Below the pieces are notes generated by a model. That model saw nothing but the letters and a program-made list of their open reading frames with translations, made no database searches and had not been told where the DNA came from. Shown here piece by piece: positions 15,674-23,113 of a stretch of 34,626 nt of DNA (position 1 is its first letter; the number at the start of each line of letters is the position of its first letter). Source of the DNA: Spirochaetaceae bacterium (GTDB lineage Bacteria > Spirochaetota > Spirochaetia > SZUA-6 > Bin103). A program made the position numbers and the translations under genes. Location: NCBI GenBank assembly GCA_028821475.1, contig JAPPGB010000151.1, positions 1 through 34,626 on the forward strand, written 5' to 3'.

Positions 15674-16429
15674 ATGAGGATCGCGATTGTCGGTTACGGA
15701 CGCATGGGCCGTGAGACCGAACGGCTGGCCGGCGCCGCCGCCCACGACATCGTCGCCCGCATCGACCCCCACGTGGCCGATGCCGATGCGGCCGCGCTGA
15801 ACGAAGACCTTGCCGCCGCGGCGGACGTGGCGATCGAGTTCGGCGCGGCGGAAGCGGTGGTGGAGAATGCGCGCCGCTATGCGCAGTACGGCCTGGCCGC
15901 GGCCGTCGGCACCACCGGCTGGGGCGACCGCCTGAACGAGGTGCGCGCCATCGTGGAGGCCGGCGGCAGCGGCTACCTGCACGCGAGCAACTTCTCGCTC
16001 GGCGTACAGCTCTTCCTGCGCCTGGCGGCGCGCGCAACGGCGCTGCTGGACCCGTTCGAGGACTACGACATCGCCATCTTCGAACGCCACCACCGCCGCA
16101 AGGCGGACTCCCCTTCGGGTACCGCCCTGACCATCGCCGAAGCGGTGCTCGGCGCCAGCTCGCGCAAGCAGCGCGTCGCAACCGAGCGGCTCGACCGGCC
16201 GATCGACGCCGGCGAGTTGCACGTGGCATCGGTGCGCGGCGGCGAGGAGCCGGGTACGCACACCCTGGTGTGGGACTCGGCCGACGACACCATCGAACTG
16301 ACCCACCGGGCGCGCGGACGCGCCAACCTGGCGGCCGGCGCGCTGCGCGCCGCCGAGTGGCTTACCGCGGGCGGCGGGCGGCGGGGCATGTATGGAATCG
16401 ACGACCTGATTGATGATATGTTGGCCTGA
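15674..16429 (+). CDS. dapB: 4-hydroxy-tetrahydrodipicolinate reductase
   Basis: DapB reduces the product of DapA with NAD(P)H, the second committed step to diaminopimelate and lysine. The 251-residue product has the nucleotide-binding GYGRMG at 7-12, GTTGW at 79-83 and the catalytic signature ERHHRRKADSPSGTA at 137-151, with H139, H140 and K143 in the expected spacing. It is close to the normal length of 240-270. The ATG at 15674 directly precedes the NAD motif, leaving no room for a later start. No ribosome site is visible, but a TATGAT box ends 9 bases before the ATG, so a leaderless message is likely. dapA follows 43 bases downstream, forming a dapB-dapA unit. Confidence 0.95.
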   Translation: MRIAIVGYGRMGRETERLAGAAAHDIVARIDPHVADADAAALNEDLAAAADVAIEFGAAEAVVENARRYAQYGLAAAVGTTGWGDRLNEVRAIVEAGGSGYLHASNFSLGVQLFLRLAARATALLDPFEDYDIAIFERHHRRKADSPSGTALTIAEAVLGASSRKQRVATERLDRPIDAGELHVASVRGGEEPGTHTLVWDSADDTIELTHRARGRANLAAGALRAAEWLTAGGGRRGMYGIDDLIDDMLA

Positions 16430-16472
16430 TCCGGGCCGTTGACCCGGTCGAGGCAAGGAGACCACCGGACCG

Positions 16473-17351
16473 ATGTTTGAAGGAACCTTTACCGCGCTGG
16501 TGACGCCGTTCACCGCTACCGGCGAGTTGGACCGCGACACGCTCAGGAAGCTGGTCGACCGCCAGATCGACGCCGGCATCACCGGCTTGGTCCCGGTCGG
16601 CACCACCGGCGAGAGCCCGACGCTGACCGACGACGAGCACCACGAGGTGATCCGCGTGGTGGTGGAGCAGTGCGCGGGCCGCGTACCCGTGATCGCCGGC
16701 TGCGGATCGAACAATACCGTCGAGGCGCTGGAGCACACCAGGTTCGCCAAGGAGGTGGGCGCCGAGGCCAGCCTGCACGTCGCCGGCTACTACAACAAGC
16801 CGTCCGCCACCGGCTTCCTGCGCCACTTCCAGTTGCTCGCCGACTCGGTGGACCTGCCGCTGATCGTCTACAACATCCCGGGCCGGGTCGGCAAGAACAT
16901 CGACAACGAAACCATGCTCGCGCTCGCCGAGCACCCCAACATCGTCGGCGTCAAGGAGGCCAGCGGCGACATCGACCAGATGATGGACCTGATTCTGCGC
17001 CGGCCGCCCGGCTTCACCGTGCTCAGCGGCGACGACGCGATCACGCTGCCCCTGATGGCGCTCGGCGGCAACGGGATCATCTCGGTGACCAGCAACCTGC
17101 TGCCCGCGAAGATGGTGGACCTGGTGCAGCGCATGCTCGACGGCGACACGGCCGGAGCGCGCGCGGTGCACTACGAGATTCTGCCGGTGATCAACGCGCT
17201 GATGGGTCTGGACACCAACCCGATACCGGTCAAGGGGGCAATGCACGCGGCCGGGTTGCTGGAGGAGAGCTACCGGCTGCCGATGACCCCGCTCACCGAG
17301 CCCGCGAAACAGAAGCTGCACGGCGTGCTCAAGGAACACGGGGTCATCTAG
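16473..17351 (+). CDS. dapA: 4-hydroxy-tetrahydrodipicolinate synthase
   Basis: DapA condenses pyruvate with aspartate semialdehyde through a Schiff base, the first committed step of the diaminopimelate/lysine pathway. The 292-residue product is full length. The key residues are all present: T44-T45 in PVGTTGESPT, Y107 in GYYNKPS, Y133 and R138 in VYNIPGRVG, and the Schiff-base lysine K161 in GVKEASGD. It follows dapB, with an AAGGAGA ribosome site 12 bases before the ATG. Its TAG stop shares the four bases CTAG with the TAG stop of the convergent rsmA gene, so the two genes end in each other. Confidence 0.97.
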   Translation: MFEGTFTALVTPFTATGELDRDTLRKLVDRQIDAGITGLVPVGTTGESPTLTDDEHHEVIRVVVEQCAGRVPVIAGCGSNNTVEALEHTRFAKEVGAEASLHVAGYYNKPSATGFLRHFQLLADSVDLPLIVYNIPGRVGKNIDNETMLALAEHPNIVGVKEASGDIDQMMDLILRRPPGFTVLSGDDAITLPLMALGGNGIISVTSNLLPAKMVDLVQRMLDGDTAGARAVHYEILPVINALMGLDTNPIPVKGAMHAAGLLEESYRLPMTPLTEPAKQKLHGVLKEHGVI

Positions 17352-18262
17352 CCGCCCGCCGGCTCCTCGCTGTCGTCCGGGGCGCCGAACGGCGGCTGCG
17401 CCGGCACCGCGGCGCCCTTGCGGACCAGCGCGTCGGCGAGCCGCACGAAGGTAGCGGGCGCCAGTTCCTCGGCGCGGCTGCCCGGGTTCACGCCGGCGTC
17501 TTCGACCGCGTCCAGGAGGTCCGCCTTGCTGAGCCCGAAGCCGCCCCCGGCGAGCAGGTTGTTGCGCAACGTCTTGCGGCGCGCCTGGAACGAGGCGCGG
17601 ATCAGCGCGAACAGCACGTCACGGTTGCGCACGCGGCGTGCCGCACCGCCGGGGCGCAGGCCGATCACCGCGGAAGTGACCTCGGGGGCGGGATAGAACG
17701 TGCCGGGCGCCAGTTCACCGTACGAACGCACCTCGCTCAGGCACTGGCAGAGCACCGAGAACGACGAGTAGATGCGCGATCCGGCCGGCGCCACGATGCG
17801 CTCCGCCAGCTCCTTCTGCACGGTGAACACGGCATGGAGCGGCCGCGCGTCGTGTTCCAGCAGCGCGGCGACGATGGCCGACGCACTGCGGTACGGCAGG
17901 TTGCCGACGATCCGATCCGGTGCGCCGTGCTCGACTCTCGCCTGCCGCCAGGTGCGCAGAAAATCGCCCGCCACGATGCGGACGTGGGCGTGATTGCCCA
18001 ATTCGTCGTTCAGGTGGCGGATCAGGCCGTGATCGACTTCGAACAGGATCAGCCGGGCACATCGCGGCACCAGTTCCGTGGTGAGCGCGCCGAGGCCGGG
18101 GCCGATCTCCCACACCGTCTCGCCCTCCCCAATCTCCAGGGTGTCGATCAGCTTCCGCCGAGTGCGCGGGTTGACCATGAAGTTCTGCCCCCACCGCTTC
18201 TTGGGCTCCACCGTGAGACGGTCCAACTCGGCACGAATCTCGGCCGGTGAATTGTGGTTCAC
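17348..18262 (-). CDS. rsmA: 16S rRNA (adenine1518-N6/adenine1519-N6) dimethyltransferase
   Basis: RsmA (KsgA) dimethylates two adjacent adenines near the 3' end of 16S rRNA as a late check on small-subunit assembly. The 304-residue product has KKRWGQNFMVNP at 21-32, the SAM-binding EIGPGLGALT at 52-61, and the catalytic GNLPYRSAS near 120-128. The C-terminal helical domain contains RASFQARRKTLRNNL. The GTG start at 18262 overlaps the comEC stop (GTGA), so translation is coupled to comEC. The C-terminus carries an extra Pro/Gly/Asp-rich tail of about 20 residues. Confidence 0.94.
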   Translation of the reverse strand: MNHNSPAEIRAELDRLTVEPKKRWGQNFMVNPRTRRKLIDTLEIGEGETVWEIGPGLGALTTELVPRCARLILFEVDHGLIRHLNDELGNHAHVRIVAGDFLRTWRQARVEHGAPDRIVGNLPYRSASAIVAALLEHDARPLHAVFTVQKELAERIVAPAGSRIYSSFSVLCQCLSEVRSYGELAPGTFYPAPEVTSAVIGLRPGGAARRVRNRDVLFALIRASFQARRKTLRNNLLAGGGFGLSKADLLDAVEDAGVNPGSRAEELAPATFVRLADALVRKGAAVPAQPPFGAPDDSEEPAGG

Positions 18263-19680
18263 CAGCGCACCCCGGGCGCGAGCCCGAACAGACTGTTGAG
18301 CATGGCGAGTGCACTATACAACAGGTGCAGCGGGACGCGGGTAAGCGGATCGAGCGCGCCGCCGCTCAGCGCCGACAACGCCACCGCGCCGATGCCCGCC
18401 CACAGGAACAGCGCCGTGCACGGCACCAGCACCAGTCCGGACACCAACCCGACCGGATGCGCCCGGCCGAACGTCGCGAGCACCAGCGGCAGGGTCGCCA
18501 GTTGTGCGCCGGCCGCCATGCCGGCCGCGGCGCGCGCCCCCGGCGGCAGCAAGCCCGGCAGGCGGCGCGCCAGCGGCGGTCCGGCCAGCAGAATTCCCAG
18601 CAGCGCGGCATACGAGAGCTGAAACGACAGCTCGTGCACCGAGCGCGGGTCGGTCGCGACGATCACCAGCGCGGACAGGGCGAGCACGTTCACGGCACCC
18701 GGGTGGCGGCCGGAGGCCGCTGCCAGACGCGCCAGTGCGAGCATGGTGGTGGCACGGGCCAGTGAGGGACGCGCGCCGGCGAGCTCCACGTACACGAATA
18801 CCGCGGCTACGCCGAGCACCGCGGCCGCCGCCACCCAGCCCCGCCGCCAGCGCGGCGCCACCGCCATCCCGGCCCACGCCAGCGCGCGGCCGGCGGACAC
18901 CGCCAACAGGTAGACCAGTCCGACGTGGAGCCCGGACAGGGCCAGCAGGTGGAGAGCTCCGGCGCGCCGGAATCCCGCGATCTGCTCCGCCGTGAGGTGG
19001 TGCCGGTCGCCGAGCAGCACCGCCGCGAGCAGCGCGGAAGAGGGCCCGCGCAGGTCCAGGATGAGCCGCTCCAGGCGGCTCCGCGTGGCGGCGCGCACGG
19101 CGGCGGGCGACGCTGCGAAACCGCCGCGGCGCACCGCTTCCGCGCGTCCCCGCACCGCCTCCCCGGCACTGGCGCTGAACAGCACCACACCGTCCAGAGC
19201 CACCCGCCGGCCGCGGTACGCGCGCCCGGCAACTTCCGCCGGCAACGCAACGTGCGCCACGAAGCGGGCGGATGCGCGCGCATCCAGGCGCGCGGAACCG
19301 ACCTGATCCACGGCAATGCGGTAGTGGACGCCGGCATCGCGCAACGATGCATCCTGAAGCAGGACCCCGTGCAGCTCGTCCACCTGCTCCAGCGGCAAGC
19401 CGGCACCGGCGCCGGCGCCGGCGATGCGCTCGCCGAGCTCGGCGCCGCCGGCCAGCACGCAGCCGGCCGCGGCGGCCAGCAGCAGGCGACGGCACGCACC
19501 GCCGCACGCCTGAGCCGCCGCGGCGAGGCAGCCGGCCGGCGCGGCGAGAAGCAGTGCCAGCACCGCGTTGGGGGCCGGGCTCGGAAGGTGGTCCGCCCCC
19601 AGCAGGTAGCCCACCGCGGCACCCGCGGCCGCTACCGCGGGCGTGATCCGGATTGGGTGATGCGTTGTTTCTTCAGCCAC
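18259..19680 (-). CDS. ComEC/Rec2-family membrane protein, competence domain only
   Basis: ComEC forms the DNA channel across the inner membrane during natural transformation. The 473-residue product starts with a hydrophobic Ala-rich region (about 12-80), then an external OB-like segment (about 100-190). The multi-helix competence domain follows (about 210-465), with the signature GALHLLALSGLHVGLVY ending near 257 and ELSFQLSYAALLGIL near 370-385. Full-length ComEC proteins of about 700-800 residues add a C-terminal metallo-beta-lactamase-like domain; it is absent here, and the stop is coupled to rsmA. The start is GTG at 19680. This may be a short ComEC paralogue, or transformation in this organism may use a separate hydrolase. 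Confidence 0.88.
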   Translation of the reverse strand: MAEETTHHPIRITPAVAAAGAAVGYLLGADHLPSPAPNAVLALLLAAPAGCLAAAAQACGGACRRLLLAAAAGCVLAGGAELGERIAGAGAGAGLPLEQVDELHGVLLQDASLRDAGVHYRIAVDQVGSARLDARASARFVAHVALPAEVAGRAYRGRRVALDGVVLFSASAGEAVRGRAEAVRRGGFAASPAAVRAATRSRLERLILDLRGPSSALLAAVLLGDRHHLTAEQIAGFRRAGALHLLALSGLHVGLVYLLAVSAGRALAWAGMAVAPRWRRGWVAAAAVLGVAAVFVYVELAGARPSLARATTMLALARLAAASGRHPGAVNVLALSALVIVATDPRSVHELSFQLSYAALLGILLAGPPLARRLPGLLPPGARAAAGMAAGAQLATLPLVLATFGRAHPVGLVSGLVLVPCTALFLWAGIGAVALSALSGGALDPLTRVPLHLLYSALAMLNSLFGLAPGVRW

Positions 19681-19771
19681 ACATCAACCAACGGCGCGCC
19701 GTCCAGTGGCGCTTCAATCGTACCGCTCCGCGTCCCGCCGAAGCTCGAATGTGTCGGATATGATGGTGCCC

Positions 19772-20581
19772 ATGTGCGCCACGCCGCGGCCACGCGCCGG
19801 AACGGGGACGCCCGCCACCGAGATACCTGCCGGCGGGACGCCGCCCGGCGGGACGCCGTCCGGAACCGGGACCGGGCGCCCGGACGCCGCCGGACGCGGG
19901 GCGGCCGCCGCCCTGGCACGGCTGGGCGCGGTGTACCTGCTGCTTTCGCTTCCGGCGCTGCTGGTGCCGCTGCCGCGCACTCTGGCCACGGCCGCCCTGC
20001 TCGCGGCGCTGCAGGCAGGCGTGATGCTGCCGATCCTCCGCTTCGACGCCGCCCGCGCGGCCGTCGACTGGCGCGTACGTGGCCGCGACGCCGGCGAGGC
20101 GCTGTTGATCGCGGCCGCGATGGTTGCGGCCCTGGCGGCCGTGAGCGCGCTGGTGAACGTGTTCCCGGAATCGGTCAGCGGCGTGCTGCGCCGCGGCCAC
20201 CGATGGCAGTTGCAACGCGCCGGCCAGATCCCGCTCGCGGCGGCATTCGTGGTGGCGGGAGCCTACCGCGAGGAGTGCTACTTCCGCGCCTACTGCCTGA
20301 CCCTGCTCAGGGGTGCGGGAGCGCCGCCATGGCTGGCGACGCTGGGCTCCGCCCTGCTGTTCGGCGCCGGCCATCTCTACCAGGGCTGGGGCGCGGCCGC
20401 CTTCGCCGTCCTGATGGGCGCCGCTCTCGCCCTGTTGTTCCTACAGCGCCCGTCGCTGCATCGCGTGGTGCTTGCCCACGCCCTGTTCAACGGCGTGGTG
20501 CTGGCAGGAACTCTGTTCCAGCCAGGAACTCTGTTTCCGCCAGGAACTCTGTTCCTGCCAGGCACCTTGTTCCGTGGGTAA
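19772..20581 (+). CDS. CPBP (CAAX protease/bacteriocin-processing) family intramembrane metalloprotease
   Basis: CPBP proteins are membrane-embedded zinc-type glutamic peptidases; bacterial members process small peptides or have unknown roles. From ATG 19772 the product is 269 residues: a Pro/Gly/Thr-rich N-terminal stretch (about 5-40), several membrane helices, and the three family motifs. These are REECYFR (E167-E168), FGAGH (H201) and HALFN (H236, N240). The C-terminus is a four-fold hexapeptide repeat (GTLFQP-like) encoded by an 18-bp tandem repeat. In-frame ATGs at 19706, 19760 and 19763 are alternatives. 19772 is preferred because a TATGAT box (19759-19764) ends 7 bases upstream of it. 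The gene diverges from comEC. Confidence 0.87.
   Translation: MCATPRPRAGTGTPATEIPAGGTPPGGTPSGTGTGRPDAAGRGAAAALARLGAVYLLLSLPALLVPLPRTLATAALLAALQAGVMLPILRFDAARAAVDWRVRGRDAGEALLIAAAMVAALAAVSALVNVFPESVSGVLRRGHRWQLQRAGQIPLAAAFVVAGAYREECYFRAYCLTLLRGAGAPPWLATLGSALLFGAGHLYQGWGAAAFAVLMGAALALLFLQRPSLHRVVLAHALFNGVVLAGTLFQPGTLFPPGTLFLPGTLFRG
20503..20574 (+). repeat. 18-bp tandem repeat, four copies, at the 3' end of the CPBP gene
   Basis: Units start at 20503, 20521, 20539 and 20557. The first three are nearly identical (g-c-caggaactctgtt-cc core) and the fourth is diverged. The unit keeps the reading frame and encodes a GTLF-x-P hexapeptide, so copy-number changes would lengthen or shorten the protein tail without breaking it. 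The last unit also supplies the -35 box of the tlpA-like gene. Confidence 0.85.
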
Positions 20582-20595
20582 CCGTCCGGTACCAT
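20567..20595 (+). promoter_or_regulatory. Possible promoter of the TlpA-like gene
   Basis: TTGTTC (20567-20572) and TACCAT (20590-20595) are separated by 17 bases. The -10 box ends 8 bases before the ATG at 20604, predicting a transcript that begins at or next to the start codon. The -35 box lies inside the last 18-bp repeat unit. Confidence 0.3.
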
Positions 20596-20603
20596 CCGCC
20601 GCA

Positions 20604-21308
20604 ATGGCAAGTGACCGCGCCACGGAGGGGCCGTTCCGGCGGGCCGCGATGCGCACGCCACGGCTGCTCCTGCTGGTGCTTGCGGCCGGTCTGGCGGCGA
20701 CCTCCGGGCAGGCGTTTGGACGCCGCGAGAAGCAAGACCCGGCGCCGGCTTCGACTTCGCAGGCGCAACCGGTGCCGGCAGGCGAGGCGGCGGTTCCCGA
20801 TGGCGCCGCGACCGCAGACCGTGCGCTGACCGACCGGATGCAGGATCTCGGCTTCCAACTGCCGAGCCGCTCGGTGCAGGCAGTGGACTTCGACCTGGCC
20901 GACCTGGCCGGAGAGGTCCACTCGCTGCAGCGCTACCGCGGGTCGGTGGTGTTCCTGAACTTCTGGGCCACGTGGTGCGCGCCGTGCCGTATCGAGATGC
21001 CCGACCTGCAGGAACTGCATGACGAGCTCGGCGACACCGCGGAGTTCGCCATGGTGGCGATCAATCTCCAGGAGGATGCCGCGCAGGTGCGCCGATTCGC
21101 CGCCGAGCTGGAGCTTTCGTTTCAGATCCTGCTCGACAGCAGCGGCGAGACGTCGGCGGCCTACGGCGCCCGCACCCTGCCGATGAGCTACATCATCGAC
21201 AAGGACGGCTCCATCCTGGCGCGCATCATCGGCGTCCGCGAGTGGGCGGCGCCGGAATTCGCCGCGCTGTTTCGCGCCTTGACCAACCGGACCCCGTCGT
21301 CTCCCTGA
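20604..21308 (+). CDS. TlpA/ResA-family thioredoxin-like protein
   Basis: This is an exported or membrane-anchored thiol-disulfide oxidoreductase of the TlpA/ResA type, which keeps cysteines reduced in envelope proteins, for example in cytochrome c maturation. The 234-residue product has a short basic N-terminus, a hydrophobic signal segment (RLLLLVLAAGLAA about 20-32) and a Pro/Ala/Gln-rich linker (about 45-70). The thioredoxin domain follows, with NFWATWCAPCRIEMPDL carrying the C125-A-P-C128 active site, and the cis-proline in RTLPMSYIID. The ATG at 20604 is placed by the nearby promoter boxes; the ATG at 20649, directly before the signal segment, is a good alternative. The substrate is not indicated by the neighbours. 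Confidence 0.92.
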   Translation: MASDRATEGPFRRAAMRTPRLLLLVLAAGLAATSGQAFGRREKQDPAPASTSQAQPVPAGEAAVPDGAATADRALTDRMQDLGFQLPSRSVQAVDFDLADLAGEVHSLQRYRGSVVFLNFWATWCAPCRIEMPDLQELHDELGDTAEFAMVAINLQEDAAQVRRFAAELELSFQILLDSSGETSAAYGARTLPMSYIIDKDGSILARIIGVREWAAPEFAALFRALTNRTPSSP

Positions 21309-21320
21309 GCCTGCGCAGTG

Positions 21321-21352
21321 TGCGGGAGTGCGGGAGTGCGGGAATGCCGGAG
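21321..21352 (+). repeat. 8-bp tandem repeat, four copies, in the leader of the SPT-like operon
   Basis: Units tgcgggag, tgcgggag, tgcgggaa and tgccggag run head to tail from 21321. They lie between the TlpA-like stop and the probable promoter of the next operon, outside any gene. Eight bases is not a multiple of three or of a helix turn, so copy changes would shift the phasing of upstream binding sites. Confidence 0.6.
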
Positions 21353-21380
21353 CGTGGAGGTTCATCTTTACACGGTGCGC

Positions 21381-21429
21381 CATTGGGTGTACCCATTGGG
21401 TCGACAGTTACGCTGATGACCAACACGAT
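21381..21429 (+). promoter_or_regulatory. Probable promoter and operator of the SPT-like operon
   Basis: TCGACA (21401-21406) and CACGAT (21424-21429) are spaced by 17 bases, with the ATG 11 bases after the -10 box. Directly upstream, cattgggt occurs twice (21381-21388 and 21394-21401; 13 bases between starts), the second copy touching the -35 box, and gggtgtaccc between them is an inverted repeat. This looks like a binding site for a regulator. The -10 match is poor (3 of 6). Confidence 0.35.
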
Positions 21430-21440
21430 GACAAGATAGA

Positions 21441-22673
21441 ATGGAGCAACCAACCACCACCGGCAATTCCGTCGACCTGTTCCAAAAGGTGCACAGCATG
21501 GCCGCACAGAGAGCGGCCAAGATCGAGGCTATCGGGTTCTACCCCTACTACACCGCCATCGAGGAGAATCACGGCTCGCGCGTCATAATCGACGGCCGCG
21601 AGTTGATCATGATCGGCTCCAACAACTACCTCGGCCTGTCGTGGGATCCGCGCGTCATCGAGGCGGCGATCGAAGCCACCCGGCGCTACGGCACGAGTTG
21701 CTCCGGATCGCGTTTTCTGAACGGTACGTTGCGTCTCCACGAGGAGCTGGAGACCGCGCTGGCAGCGTTCGCCGGCAAATCGGCGGCGCTCTCCTTCACC
21801 ACCGGCTATCAGACCAACCTCGGTGCAATCCAGGCGCTCTCGGGCCGCCACGACCACGTGTTCTCCGACCGGCTCAACCACGGCTCCCTGGTGGACGGCA
21901 TGCTGCTGGCGGCCGGCACCACCGGCGGCACCCGCATCCACCGCTATCAGCACAACGACCTCGCCGAGTTGGAACGGCTCCTGAACACGGTGGACGACGA
22001 CGGCGGCAAGCTGATCGTTACCGACGGCGTGTTTTCGATGGAGGGCGACATCGCTCCGCTGCCGGAGATCGGCGCGCTCGCCCGCCGCTACGGCGCCCGC
22101 GTCTACCTCGACGAGGCGCACGCGCTCGGCGTGATCGGCGCCACCGGCCGCGGCTCTCAGGAACACTTCGACTGCTACGACGCCGCGGACGTGGTGATGT
22201 GCACGTTCTCCAAGTCGTTCGGCGCCGTCGGCGGCTTCATCGCCGCCGACGAGGACGTGGTCGACCACATCAAGCACCACGCCCGATCGTTCATCTTCAG
22301 CGCGAGCATGCCTCCGGCAACGATCGCCGCGGTCTCCACCGCGCTGCGCATCATGAAGGAGGAGCCGCATCACGTGCAGCGCCTGCAGGCGATCGGCACG
22401 CGCATGATCGCCGAGTTCAAACGGCTCGGATTCAATGTCGGCGGAGCGCAAACGCCGATCATTCCGCTCATCATCGGAGACGACCTGCTGATGTTCCGGT
22501 TCTACCGGGCGCTGATGGAGCATGGCGTGTATGCCAACCCGGTCGTGGCCCCGGCCGTCCCGCCGGGGCGGGCGCTCATTCGCACCTCCTACATGGCCAT
22601 CCACAGCGACGACGAACTGGACCGGGCCTTGGAGGTTTGTGCCAGGCAGGGCCGCGCCCTGGGCATTATCTGA
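21441..22673 (+). CDS. Serine palmitoyltransferase-like alpha-oxoamine synthase (PLP-dependent)
   Basis: Alpha-oxoamine synthases condense an amino acid with an acyl-CoA or acyl-ACP, releasing CO2. The 410-residue product has all PLP residues: the stacking histidine H147 (LNHGSL), D224-E-A-H227, and the Schiff-base lysine K258 in TFSKSFGAVGGF. Several segments match, from memory, the Bacteroides serine palmitoyltransferase rather than BioF or Kbl: GFYPYYTAIE near 32-41, CSGSRFLNGTLRLH at 87-100, HHARSFIFSAS near 279-289, and GVYANPVVAPAVPPG in the C-terminal domain. Serine with palmitoyl-thioester (sphingolipids) or cysteate (sulfonolipids) are the likely reactions; the amino-acid substrate cannot be read off. 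It heads a tight operon with a FabZ-like dehydratase, an acyl ligase and a P-loop protein. No clear ribosome site precedes the ATG; ATG 21498 is an alternative. Confidence 0.88.
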   Translation: MEQPTTTGNSVDLFQKVHSMAAQRAAKIEAIGFYPYYTAIEENHGSRVIIDGRELIMIGSNNYLGLSWDPRVIEAAIEATRRYGTSCSGSRFLNGTLRLHEELETALAAFAGKSAALSFTTGYQTNLGAIQALSGRHDHVFSDRLNHGSLVDGMLLAAGTTGGTRIHRYQHNDLAELERLLNTVDDDGGKLIVTDGVFSMEGDIAPLPEIGALARRYGARVYLDEAHALGVIGATGRGSQEHFDCYDAADVVMCTFSKSFGAVGGFIAADEDVVDHIKHHARSFIFSASMPPATIAAVSTALRIMKEEPHHVQRLQAIGTRMIAEFKRLGFNVGGAQTPIIPLIIGDDLLMFRFYRALMEHGVYANPVVAPAVPPGRALIRTSYMAIHSDDELDRALEVCARQGRALGII

Positions 22674-22679
22674 CGCGCC

Positions 22680-23111
22680 ATGCGGCCGATTACCGAATTG
22701 ATACCGCATCGTCCCCCGTTCCTGCTCGTTGACCGGCTGTCCGAGGCCGGCGACGACCAGATCGTCGGACACAAGCGATTCGACCCGGACGAATCGTTCT
22801 TTGCCGGCCACTTTCCCGGTTTTCCGGTGGTGCCCGGCGTGTTGCTGGTCGAGTGCATGGCGCAATGCGGCGGCGCCGGCCTGGCTGCCGCGCGCGAGCC
22901 GGCGCCGGGCGGCGGTGGCGAGCCGGAGCGCGCGTTTCTGGCCAGCGTCGAGAAGGCGAAGTTTCGCCGTCCGGTGCGTCCGGGCGAAGAGGTTCGCATC
23001 GTGGTAGTCACCAGGCGCCGCACGGCCGTCGCCATCCGGCAGAGCGGCAAGGTATACGTCGGAGAGGAACTGGCAGCCGAAGCAGAGTGGCTGTGTCTAC
23101 GAGGAGCTTAA
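22680..23111 (+). CDS. FabZ-like 3-hydroxyacyl-(ACP) dehydratase, hotdog fold
   Basis: FabZ-type enzymes dehydrate 3-hydroxyacyl-ACP during fatty-acid elongation. The 143-residue product has [11 protein letters not shown] at 8-18, the catalytic histidine H44 in [12 protein letters not shown], and the catalytic glutamate E58 in LLVECMAQ. These are the standard FabZ spacings. An insertion around 72-85 ([12 protein letters not shown]) replaces the usual short loop. It lies 6 bases after the SPT-like gene and 2 bases before the acyl-ligase gene, far from any other fatty-acid synthesis gene. This suggests a dedicated role in making or tailoring the acyl chain used by this operon rather than housekeeping lipid synthesis. 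A housekeeping FabZ elsewhere in the genome would support that. Confidence 0.9.
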   Translation: MRPITELIPHRPPFLLVDRLSEAGDDQIVGHKRFDPDESFFAGHFPGFPVVPGVLLVECMAQCGGAGLAAAREPAPGGGGEPERAFLASVEKAKFRRPVRPGEEVRIVVVTRRRTAVAIRQSGKVYVGEELAAEAEWLCLRGA

Positions 23112-23113
23112 CC

